Shown here in pieces: positions 46,836 to 55,041 of a DNA stretch of 64,000 nt (within the stretch, counting starts at the first letter, position 1; every line of letters starts with the position of its first letter). Origin of the DNA: CAZDBA01 sp965224765 (GTDB taxonomy: Bacteria; Planctomycetota; Planctomycetia; Pirellulales; Pirellulaceae); contig CBDDAC010000021.1 of NCBI GenBank assembly GCA_965224765.1, forward strand, positions 53,812-117,811, written 5' to 3'. A program made the translations under genes and the position numbers. The notes under the pieces were generated by a model. The model was not told the origin of the DNA and searched no databases. It saw nothing but the letters and a program-made list of their open reading frames with translations.

Positions 46836-47028
46836 CCGTCCAGCTAACAAAGTAGCACAAGTCACCCAGTCTTTTCATCACATAAAAAGCTTTGGATGCT
46901 GATCAAATTGCGCTATAATCAATACATGCCAACTCAATATTCAAAGTCCCTGTTCGAGGGATGTCACTGGCTTAGAAATGATCGAGCTCGCAATGCGAAG
47001 ATTTTCGAAGTCGTCGAGCGAAACAGTA

Positions 47029-47874
47029 TCATTGAAGGCTTGCCTCCGTTGAGCCAAGCATTTCGTCGTCGATTGGATCGTCGCTATCGTTCGAATCGTA
47101 AGACCGAATCAACGCTCCGTGGATAACGGCTTCCATCGGAAGTAGATCACGCCCCATCGCTGCGATCGCCGCATTGATATACTCCGTTTGGCCGGCTTCT
47201 GTTTGATCGTAGATTAAGAATCGACGACCGGTTTGCGCTGCGTACAAATCGGTTAGCACTTTGATCGTGCGAGCATTGCCTTCGCGGAATGGATGGATCG
47301 TCAGGAACTCGCCATGAATCAGCGCGACGATGCTACAGAATTCACAGTCACTGATCGCTTGGCTTAGCGGTGCCCGCTGCAGAACTTCGGCTTCAAACGC
47401 TTGCATCAGCGTTTCGATATGAATGGGATTGGCCCAGACCGTTTGGTCCTTGCTAATCCACGACGCCCGCCATTTTCCAGCCCACTCAAAAAGTTCTCCA
47501 AAGATCGCCCGGTGAATTTCACAAATCAAGGCGTTTGAGAGGGGAGTATCGAAGTTCACTCGTTTGATCATCCGTTGGTAACAATCGACCAACCCTTCTT
47601 CCTCTTTGATCTGAAGTGAATTCAGTCTCGTAATTCCCAACTTGTTGACAAGGACTTTGCTTTGGCTGTCAGCAAATTTGGTTTCAGGGCCGACTGCAAT
47701 GTAGCGATTGCCTTTTTGGTTGTTTTTCACGTTCGCATGGTAACACTCAGGGATTACTTTGCGCAATCGTTGCCACTTTGAATCTGTACCCAGACCAATA
47801 TTCCACGACATCGGCGGTGCAAGGCAATTGTTTTGACATCCCATACATTGTTCAGGCATTCTCGTTCCGTTCAT
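47029..47874 (-). CDS. fic: Fic-domain AMPylation-type protein
   Basis: 281 residues. The Fic motif HPFREGNARTIK (consensus HxFx[DE]GNxRxxR) near residue 195 has Lys at the last Arg position. Upstream, GELFEWAGKWRASW is the typical beta-hairpin flap. No clear inhibitory helix (SxxxEG/N) is seen. It may be an AMP-transferring toxin or part of phage defence; the antitoxin is not evident beside it. Confidence 0.85.
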   Translation of the reverse strand: MNGTRMPEQCMGCQNNCLAPPMSWNIGLGTDSKWQRLRKVIPECYHANVKNNQKGNRYIAVGPETKFADSQSKVLVNKLGITRLNSLQIKEEEGLVDCYQRMIKRVNFDTPLSNALICEIHRAIFGELFEWAGKWRASWISKDQTVWANPIHIETLMQAFEAEVLQRAPLSQAISDCEFCSIVALIHGEFLTIHPFREGNARTIKVLTDLYAAQTGRRFLIYDQTEAGQTEYINAAIAAMGRDLLPMEAVIHGALIRSYDSNDSDDPIDDEMLGSTEASLQ

Positions 47875-47928
47875 TGTCGATGAACCCGCGTTGTGCGGAA
47901 ACTGTTCTTTAATGTTTGGAGAGAAGCA

Positions 47929-48144
47929 ATGTTGATCTCGTTAAACGATGGCCAGTGCCCTGAATGTGAAGGGCAACTGGAAGTCATCGAAGTAGATGAT
48001 TGCTCAATGCTTTGCCAATGTGTTGAATGCGATCATGCCAGCTCTTACGAGCCGGATGCATTCGGCGACGGCTGTGTTGACTACTACCTTCCCTTTTACG
48101 CGGAGAGCCACCAAGTTGACCTCGGCAATCCGCAATGGGAGTAG
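47929..48144 (+). CDS. Small zinc-ribbon protein
   Basis: 71 residues from ATG 47929 (GGAGAGAAG upstream). CPECEGQLEVIEVDDCSMLCQCVECDHASSY has two CxxC motifs, a zinc-ribbon. Mature and acidic. Its stop (48144) is followed after 2 bases by an ATG in another frame. Confidence 0.65.
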   Translation: MLISLNDGQCPECEGQLEVIEVDDCSMLCQCVECDHASSYEPDAFGDGCVDYYLPFYAESHQVDLGNPQWE

Positions 48145-48177
48145 TCATGGACACAACTGCAACATCGAACCAAAAAT

Positions 48178-48649
48178 GCTTGACGTGTTTGGCGAAGAAA
48201 ATTGGGAGACGGCTGAAGAATTGGCCGATGAAATGCTCGCGTGGTTTCGAGTGGGAGACATCCCGCAAATTACGTCTGTTGGTGACTGCCTTTATGGTCA
48301 TTTTTCAGGATGTTCAAGCGAGGCGTTCAACCGCAGATTCGATTGCTCGGGCGATTGCCGCCCCCAAGCTCAAATTGCGATAGTCAACAATGGCCAAATT
48401 TTTGATCTGAGCCGTAGCAGTCCATCGCAACTGCCTTTACGACTCGAAAAGAGCAAGACACCTCACAACGCAACGTCGCAAGGTTTTCGGTCATGCACAA
48501 GGCCCAATTTCGGTTGGGCTTTTTTGGAATTGGGACCTTCTTTTTACATACCAATCAATGACAAGCAGGGTTCGACTCTGCTAAACTGGTTAGCCGCAAA
48601 CAGAATCATCGACTCTCACTTTTCTATAGCTTCTCAGCTTGCACGATAA
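48178..48649 (+). CDS. Uncertain ORF, possibly frameshifted
   Basis: The frame MLDVFGEENWETAEELADEMLAWFRVGDIPQITSVGDCLYGHFSGC has coding-like codon use, while another frame starting at 48147 has a better RBS (GGGAG). They may form one gene with a frameshift. A terminator-like stem (GGCCCAATTTCGGTTGGGCT plus T's) at 48500-48525 lies inside this frame, so the real end is probably earlier. Confidence 0.3.
48500..48526 (+). terminator. Rho-independent terminator
   Basis: AAGGCCCAATTTCGGTTGGGCTTTTTT hairpin and T run. Confidence 0.75.
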
Positions 48650-48738
48650 CGAATGAAAACAGCTATTTCGCAGCCAAGGCAGATCGCGCGTATCTCCCGG
48701 CAAGACGAAGACAACCAGGAGCGAAAGGAGCTATTCTT

Positions 48739-49650
48739 GTGGACCCTCTTAAACTGAAAGTTCATCGTCAGACGGCGTTGACTGAGTACTTAAGACTACG
48801 GCGGACTGCGTTCCAAGATTGGTTTGCTAAACTAATGACACAATGCTATTCCGATGATTTCTTAAGAGTTCGGTTGTCACGCGGCGATGGTGGTCTCGAC
48901 GGTTATCGGATCTCAACCAAAACTGTCTTTCAAGTTTTCGCACCTCGCGATTATACCGGTAAAGAGATGGCCGACAAAATGACTGGTGATTTCGCGACGG
49001 CGGTGGAGACGTTGGCGGAGCAGCAACTTGAGATGGGTGAGTGGGTGTTCGTTCATAATGACCCAGATGATTTACCGCCGGAGGCGATCGTTTCATTTGC
49101 CGGGCTACAGCAGAAAACCCCAAAAGTCACCTTCAAGCGGTGGGAGTTCACTGCGATTTGGACGGAGTTGGCGAGGCTGTCTGAAAGTCAGTTGGACCAA
49201 ATGTTCGGGGCTGCGCCGACGTTGGCTCATCTGGAAAGTTTGCAGTATCCGCAGATTATTCCGGTCGTTCAGCGATTGGCGACCGAGGACGCGCCGCCTC
49301 TTCCGCCAATTGATCTGCCGGACCCTGAAAAACTGCCCTACAATCAACTTTTGCATGCAAGCGCTCAACTAGTCGAGATTGGTCGCCATAAAACCGGAGT
49401 GGTGCAGGCTTACCTGAATGAAATTCCCAACGAGGATCGGCCTGAAGACATCGCCGAAGCGTACCGAAATAAATATAGGGATCTGGCCGATTCCGGGATT
49501 TCTGTCGAGGAAATATTTAACGCCCTGTGGGTGTTCAGCGGCGGCGAACATTTTGCCGGCAATCCAAATGGAATTGCAGCAGTGACGGCCGTGATGGCAT
49601 ACTTTTTTGATCGTTGCGATATTTTTGAAAACTTACCTCAATCATCATGA
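48739..49650 (+). CDS. ABC-three-component (ABC-3C) system effector-like protein
   Basis: 303 residues from a GTG with GAAAGGAG 8 bases upstream. RLRRTAFQDWFAKLM...RLSRGDGGLDGYRISTKTVFQVFAP has the GDGGxDGY...FQVxAP pattern I associate with ABC-3C conflict-system proteins (REase-like/ABC-3C N-terminus), with a helical C-terminal domain. The stop overlaps the start of a short MC-like gene (ATGA). Family assignment is by recall of motif and context, not a search. Confidence 0.6.
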   Translation: MDPLKLKVHRQTALTEYLRLRRTAFQDWFAKLMTQCYSDDFLRVRLSRGDGGLDGYRISTKTVFQVFAPRDYTGKEMADKMTGDFATAVETLAEQQLEMGEWVFVHNDPDDLPPEAIVSFAGLQQKTPKVTFKRWEFTAIWTELARLSESQLDQMFGAAPTLAHLESLQYPQIIPVVQRLATEDAPPLPPIDLPDPEKLPYNQLLHASAQLVEIGRHKTGVVQAYLNEIPNEDRPEDIAEAYRNKYRDLADSGISVEEIFNALWVFSGGEHFAGNPNGIAAVTAVMAYFFDRCDIFENLPQSS

Positions 49651-49751
49651 TTCTACCAACCAAACATCTTCCTTCAGATCGGTCGCTGATTGGCATCGGC
49701 GGCGATGTGCTCGCACTGTTGGAATTCACTTCTAATTGTGTAAACTATTAG
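49647..49751 (+). pseudogene. Truncated ABC-3C middle component
   Basis: MILPTKHLPSDRSLIGIGGDVLALLE is the conserved start of small ABC-3C middle components (M-I/L-L-P-x-K-H...S-L-x-x-x-G). It is cut after ~26 codons and ends 8 residues later. Overlaps the previous gene by ATGA. The ABC ATPase that should follow is absent. Confidence 0.6.
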
Positions 49752-49757
49752 TCAACT

Positions 49758-50954
49758 ATGAATAAACCAGCGGTTAATGATGACATGAATGAATCAGAAT
49801 CTATGGCAGAACAAACAGATCCACCGAATTCAATCAACACTTCGGTGCCTGGTGATCTTGAATTGCAAGACAGTTTAGAAAGCGTCGAGGGTGTTGAAGA
49901 CGACGGCGAATTGGGCGAGTTCCCGATCGACACATTGCTGATTCGCGATGAACGACGGACTGTTTTTGAAGTCGTACGCCGAATCCGGCAGGGCGGCTAC
50001 ATCATGAACCCGGACTTTCAGCGGGACTTTGTTTGGGATCGAGACAAGCAGAGCAAGTTGATTGAGTCTGTGTTAATGAGAATTCCACTACCGGTTTTCT
50101 ATCTTGCCGAAAACGAGGATGGAAATGTGATCGTTGTCGATGGGCTGCAACGATTGACGACCTTTCAACAATTTCTTGACAACGAATTCGCACTCAAGCT
50201 TCCTGAACAAAGCTTGCTTCACCAGATGCGTTTCGAGGAACTCTCACCCAAGCTACAAAATCGGATCGAGGATTGCAGTCTGATTTTGTACATTCTCGAC
50301 AGCGATGTCCCGGACAATGCTAAGTTTCAGATTTTTGAACGAGTCAACGGTGGCGTTCCTCTGACCCGCCAGCAAATGCGAAACTGCTTGTACAACGGAC
50401 AAGCAACGGAATGGCTGAAAGCAGAATCCGAAACGGAGCTGTTTCTTGATGCCACTGGCGGCAGTTTGAAAACGAAGACGATGCGTGACCGGGAGTTCGT
50501 CAATCGTTTCTGCGCCTTTTGGCTAGTCGGTAAAGAGAGCTATGAGAGAGCCGACATGGACGGATTCCTCGCCAAAGCTTTGAACAAGATGAACAAGATG
50601 TCTACCGCCGAATTAGAGGGTTTTTCTTCGCATTTCCAACGTACTTTGCGAAACAACCTGTTTCTTTTCGGAAAGCATGCATTTCGAAAGCATCTGCCCG
50701 ATACGGTTAATCGAAGTGTAATCAATGCGTCCATGTGGGACGTGATGTCGGTGATTCTAGGCCAGTATGACGAAGAGCAGGTTAAACAGTCCCCCGACCT
50801 ATTCCGCGAAGCCTTTTACGCGTTACTTGACCAACCTGAGTTTGTCGATGCCATTACGTACAGCGTCAATGGCAACAACAAAGTGAATCGTCGATTCGAC
50901 ATGGCCTATCAGAAATTTACGGAGGTGGCAGGTGCTTTCACAGCTTTCGCTTAA
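49758..50954 (+). CDS. DUF262-domain protein (GmrSD/ParB-like)
   Basis: 398 residues. An acidic leader precedes RIRQGGYIMNPDFQRDFVWDRDKQSKLIESVLMRIPLPVFYL and VIVVDGLQRLTTFQQFLD (DGxQRLTT), the DUF262 signature. No C-terminal HNH (DUF1524) is seen. First intact gene of a three-gene operon; the next gene starts inside its end (23-base overlap). Confidence 0.8.
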   Translation: MNKPAVNDDMNESESMAEQTDPPNSINTSVPGDLELQDSLESVEGVEDDGELGEFPIDTLLIRDERRTVFEVVRRIRQGGYIMNPDFQRDFVWDRDKQSKLIESVLMRIPLPVFYLAENEDGNVIVVDGLQRLTTFQQFLDNEFALKLPEQSLLHQMRFEELSPKLQNRIEDCSLILYILDSDVPDNAKFQIFERVNGGVPLTRQQMRNCLYNGQATEWLKAESETELFLDATGGSLKTKTMRDREFVNRFCAFWLVGKESYERADMDGFLAKALNKMNKMSTAELEGFSSHFQRTLRNNLFLFGKHAFRKHLPDTVNRSVINASMWDVMSVILGQYDEEQVKQSPDLFREAFYALLDQPEFVDAITYSVNGNNKVNRRFDMAYQKFTEVAGAFTAFA

Positions 50955-52071
50955 TTACTTCAAGTGTTTTGAAAAATTGAATTTGCCTCTTTCGCCACTC
51001 ACTTTGCTGAGTGGAACGAACGCATCGGGAAAATCGACGGTACTCCAAGCATTGGTGTTGTTGCACCAGACGATGCTGGACCACGAGTGGTCGTCGCGGC
51101 TCCAGCTAAACGGGTCTGCAATTCAGCTCGGAACAGTTTCCGAAGTTGTCGATAAGATTCATGGTCGCCGTCAATTTTCGATTGGGTTGAAGTCTACAGA
51201 TACAATTGTAGATTGGCAGTTTGGCTATGAGCATGATAAGCAGGCAATGTCTGCGGCTATTGAACGCGTACGTGTCGATATCGCGACCTACGAGCCACCG
51301 CTTCATTTGCGATACCTCTTTCCGGAGTTGCTGGAGGACGTCGATCTCGCACGCCGTCTTCGCAGCCTGTCATATCTGACCGCAGAACGTATCGGCCCCA
51401 GAGACAGCTATTCACTCGGAGATCCTACGGCAGTACAGGTTGTTGGCCCACGTGGAGGGAATGCTGTTGGATTGCTGTATCAAAAGCGGGACGAAAAAGT
51501 TCTTTCGTCGCTGTTGCTTGATGGTCATCCCAACAACCTCCTAGGGCAAGTGAATGCACGGATGGATGATTTCTTTCCGGGGGCATCTCTGATCATCAAG
51601 CCGGTTCCACAGGCGAACATGGTGACGTTGGGGCTTCGGAATTCTGAAGAGACCGACCACCACCGACCGGTGAATATCGGGTTCGGTTTGACGCAGGTGT
51701 TACCAATTTTGGTCGCCGCCCTCGCCTCCAAAGAAAACGACCTACTGCTCATTGAGAACCCCGAGGTGCATCTTCATCCCGCTGGCCAAGCGAAGATGGG
51801 CCAGTTTCTAGCTGAGGTGGCGGCTGCTGGCGTGCAAGTGATCACTGAGTCGCACAGCGATCACGTACTCAACGGAATCCGCCGGTCGGTTAAGAAACAA
51901 ACGATCAGCCATGAAAAATGTTCGATTCATTTCTTCGGTGCACGGAATACGGACCATGAGCAAGTCATCAGTCCAACTCTAGATGCCGAAGGAAATATTG
52001 ACCACTGGCCAACAGGTTTTTTCGATCAGTTTGACAAGGATCTCAATTTCTTCGCAAGTTGGGGGAAATAA
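50932..52071 (+). CDS. SMC/RecF-like AAA ATPase with DUF3696
   Basis: 379 residues from a GTG (GGAGG upstream). Walker A LLSGTNASGKST, Walker B LLLIENPEVHLHP, H-loop ITESHSDHVLNGI; C-terminal TLDAEGNIDHWPTGFFDQFDKDL is the DUF3696 pattern. OLD/SMC-like. Co-translated with the DUF262 gene; likely senses nucleic acid or regulates the effector of a defence system. Confidence 0.85.
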   Translation: MLSQLSLNYFKCFEKLNLPLSPLTLLSGTNASGKSTVLQALVLLHQTMLDHEWSSRLQLNGSAIQLGTVSEVVDKIHGRRQFSIGLKSTDTIVDWQFGYEHDKQAMSAAIERVRVDIATYEPPLHLRYLFPELLEDVDLARRLRSLSYLTAERIGPRDSYSLGDPTAVQVVGPRGGNAVGLLYQKRDEKVLSSLLLDGHPNNLLGQVNARMDDFFPGASLIIKPVPQANMVTLGLRNSEETDHHRPVNIGFGLTQVLPILVAALASKENDLLLIENPEVHLHPAGQAKMGQFLAEVAAAGVQVITESHSDHVLNGIRRSVKKQTISHEKCSIHFFGARNTDHEQVISPTLDAEGNIDHWPTGFFDQFDKDLNFFASWGK

Positions 52072-52072
52072 A

Positions 52073-53026
52073 ATGGAGTTCTTGCTAAATGAATTGTCTC
52101 TGCATGGTCAATTCAATTCATCTTTGGAATTTGCGAACGCGGCATCGAGTGTTATGGCGATTCGCCAGTCGATAAAGGAGGCCGGTCGCGAATTGTACTG
52201 CAATCGAAATCTTGCTGTACGTTCAGTATGCCCCTCGATACTAATGCCAGAAGCCATGGCAGGACTTAGTTTGAATGATCGTCGCGCATGGATGAGTTGG
52301 TTGACAAAGGGGGGGCCATTTTGGCTGGACAAAAGGGAGCATGCCGACGACGAATGGTTGGAAGTCAGCGGGGAAATGGTAACTGATAGTGCGATTGGTG
52401 AAGCGGCGTTCTGCCTTGCCAATGAACTACCTCGGCAACTTATCAGCTTTAGTCCTTCAGCGTGGGAATCAACGCCAGTTTCAGTGACTTGGCGCCAAGG
52501 AGCCGATCTAGAGACGGATGTGGAAGTGCGGAACCACTGGACGCTCGAAACGGTTGTCCCTGAACTGGAGAATCTTCCTGCCCCTTTCTACTCATGGCAG
52601 ACATTAGGTGAACACTTGCAAAGCTCTTCGCCGGAGCTCATTTTCTCGGAAGGATTCATGCGGATGAATGGCTATCCGTATGTGAAAAGTGTAGCCAACG
52701 GAATTTTTCTGCTCGCCCAAGTTCTCAATAAGCTCGCGAAGAATGTAGATGCCGACGGTCATCGGAACGAACAGTACAAAGTCTTGTACGAAACTTACTT
52801 CATGGGAACTGCTCCTTACTTTACGGATGAATCTCAGGGCAACAAAACCAAGTTTGCAGCTGAAATGACGTTTGAAGAGACCGGGGCAGAACGGCGATTC
52901 TGTCCGTGGCATGGGAAGGTCAACTCTCCCAGTAGCTTTCCGCCGATACGAATACATTTCGCTTGGCCGATGCAAGGCAAAGAGAAAATTCTCGTACCTT
53001 ACATTGGCAAGAAAATCACGATGTAA
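52073..53026 (+). CDS. Unknown third gene of DUF262/DUF3696 operon
   Basis: 317 residues. The start two bases after the ATPase stop suggests coupling. Residues 1-220 have no known domain; the end, FCPWHGKVN...RIHFAWP...LVPYIGKKITM, looks like a RelE-like or small beta-fold toxin C-terminus. Candidate effector. Confidence 0.6.
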   Translation: MEFLLNELSLHGQFNSSLEFANAASSVMAIRQSIKEAGRELYCNRNLAVRSVCPSILMPEAMAGLSLNDRRAWMSWLTKGGPFWLDKREHADDEWLEVSGEMVTDSAIGEAAFCLANELPRQLISFSPSAWESTPVSVTWRQGADLETDVEVRNHWTLETVVPELENLPAPFYSWQTLGEHLQSSSPELIFSEGFMRMNGYPYVKSVANGIFLLAQVLNKLAKNVDADGHRNEQYKVLYETYFMGTAPYFTDESQGNKTKFAAEMTFEETGAERRFCPWHGKVNSPSSFPPIRIHFAWPMQGKEKILVPYIGKKITM

Positions 53027-53074
53027 AGTTCGACTGAAAATTACACTGATGTCAGTTCACAAAAAAGAAAACAC

Positions 53075-53372
53075 CTACTTTTGAAACCAGTCGACATTCG
53101 CGGCAAGCTCACGGAAACGCTTCAACTCGATCTTGGTTGAGTTGTTTGTACTGATTTCTTTTCGTTGTTCCTCGCGGGAATTCAGGCTAAAAGCGAAGCG
53201 TTTTTTTTGCGCCTTGGGATTTGCCATTCCAAACACTGTACTTGTTCGGATACTTCACAAGAAGCAAAGTCGTGAGAATGCTTGGTCCCAAGCCACGGAT
53301 TGAATACGCGCCATCAATGATTCCATCAAGCCGATCAGCAATCTGTTTTTTCAAGGTTTGTCGAGATGACAT
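53075..53372 (-). pseudogene. Frameshifted remnant of a helical DNA-glycosylase/REase-associated protein
   Basis: From ATG 53372: SIRGLGPSILTTLLLVKYPNKYSVWN (GxGP...P-x-K-Y-x-x-W-N, seen in some DNA-binding restriction proteins). After an A8 run (about 53201-53208) the adjacent frame continues to TAG at 53075. Only ~98 codons remain. Confidence 0.4.
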
Positions 53373-53489
53373 TGCGATTCTCGATAGCGGATTCGAGCAA
53401 CACTTAATTTTTGCAAATTCGTCAATTCAATTAACTTCCCAGAATGTGCTTTCTGGGTGTATAGTGTTGTTGTCTTTTCTCTCTGATTT

Positions 53490-54539
53490 ATGAATGATGA
53501 TTTCGCAATAAAACCATTGGCAGTGTCAAGTAAAGCGGCACTGGTCGTTCCTGAAAGCTTGACTTCTCGTGAAACTGTGTCGGCGTTTCTTTCTAAGCTG
53601 ATTCCGACGACTCGAGAAAAAAATCCGGCGGCTGCTTTGGTGCCATGGATCTGTGAACGACTACCAAGCGACCAAAGTCGCAACACCTATGCATCGGTGA
53701 TCCGGGATTTCGTGTTTCACATGAAAGGTTGCGGCCTCGATCCTTTGACGGCCAGCGGCGACGACATTCGCATCTTCCGCGAGGCGCTGAGGCAAGCAGG
53801 GATGCAACCGGCAACAATCGCCAAACAGTTGAGCATCATTCGCGGAGTCTATCGGCAGTTTGGGAAACGGGGCCTAGTTGACTGGGAAACAGTCCAAGAC
53901 ATCCAAGCAGTCGAATCGCCTCGGGTTCAAAAGAACTCAACGCCAATTCTGACGGAAGCAGAAGCCAAAAAGCTGCTTCACCAGCCTGACCTAAATACAT
54001 TGGCCGGAGTTCGAGATCACGCGATGTTGTTCGTGTTCTTCAAAACCGCCTGTCGAGTTTCAGCTCTGGCGTCGGCGACGATTGGAAGCCTGGAAAGATC
54101 CGACCATGAGTTCTATTTGGTAGTTGAAGAAAAAGGCGGCAAGCGCCAACGCAAGGCGTTACTTGAGTCTTCGCCTGCGTTGATTCGGTATCTGGAGTTC
54201 GGTCGAATCATCGACCAACCAAGCAACTCACCGCTATTTCGTCCTGTTGCGAAGGATCGTCGATCATTGGTTTCGCGACGAATGAATCGACGTTCAATCT
54301 TGGATCGAATTAAGCGACACGCAATTGACGCCGGAATCGACGTTGAGCGATTTGGCAGCCGAAATATTTGCTGCCATTCGCTTCGGGGCACAAGTATCAC
54401 GAACGCGATCCAACATGGTGCGAAACTTGAACAAGCCCAAGCATTGGCGGGGCATTCAGATATCAGAACGACACAGGGCTACTTTCACTCTTCAGGTAAA
54501 GAATCTGAAGAAGCGGCAAGACATATTCAAATACGCTAG
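53490..54539 (+). CDS. XerC/D-like tyrosine recombinase (nested integrase)
   Basis: 349 residues with an N-terminal SAM-like domain and catalytic core: TACRVSALASATIG (Arg), CHSLRGTSITN (HxxR), LAGHSDIRTTQGYF (His, Tyr). All catalytic residues are present, unlike the HxxR-to-YxxR change in the terminal integrases. It flanks the defence-like region and may have brought it in. Confidence 0.9.
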   Translation: MNDDFAIKPLAVSSKAALVVPESLTSRETVSAFLSKLIPTTREKNPAAALVPWICERLPSDQSRNTYASVIRDFVFHMKGCGLDPLTASGDDIRIFREALRQAGMQPATIAKQLSIIRGVYRQFGKRGLVDWETVQDIQAVESPRVQKNSTPILTEAEAKKLLHQPDLNTLAGVRDHAMLFVFFKTACRVSALASATIGSLERSDHEFYLVVEEKGGKRQRKALLESSPALIRYLEFGRIIDQPSNSPLFRPVAKDRRSLVSRRMNRRSILDRIKRHAIDAGIDVERFGSRNICCHSLRGTSITNAIQHGAKLEQAQALAGHSDIRTTQGYFHSSGKESEEAARHIQIR

Positions 54540-54793
54540 GCGTTTGTCTTCCGCGACGAACCCGGGACGTTCGTACTACAAGTTAAATTGTGCGGAAACC
54601 GTACGACTTCCGATAGCAGATTTTACTAATCGTCGCACAGTTTTGCTTCAATGTGAAACACTTTTACTTGACACAATTTTCCGCGAGTGGGGCTGCGACA
54701 GTTCTGGGGTCCGTGAAAACTACTGTCTTGCCTCTGATGGAAATGGAATTTCTTGGATTGAGTTGTTAAACTCAGATTCTACGAAAGAACTCC

Positions 54794-54931
54794 ATGTCCC
54801 GAACACGCAGAATGTTTACTCCATCACAAAAAGCCGAGATTGTACGTCGGCATCTCAAAGACCAGGTTGCGGTCAGCGAGCTTGCTGCTGAGCACGATCT
54901 TCAGCCCAGTCAGATTCATCAATGGTGTTGA
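54794..54931 (+). pseudogene. Truncated IS3-type transposase OrfA
   Basis: MSRTRRMFTPSQKAEIVRRHLKDQVAVSELAAEHDLQPSQIHQWC is the HTH of IS3/IS66-type OrfA; it ends abruptly after 45 residues. Bases 54540-54793 have no clear gene. Confidence 0.8.
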
Positions 54932-55041
54932 TTCGAATTTTTAAGAAAATTTGATTTTCGTTGCGACAAACACTCTCGATGAATACATTTAAGTTAGAAA
55001 GCTAATCCAATGTTGAAGCGTAAAACACGCGGGAGAATGTT

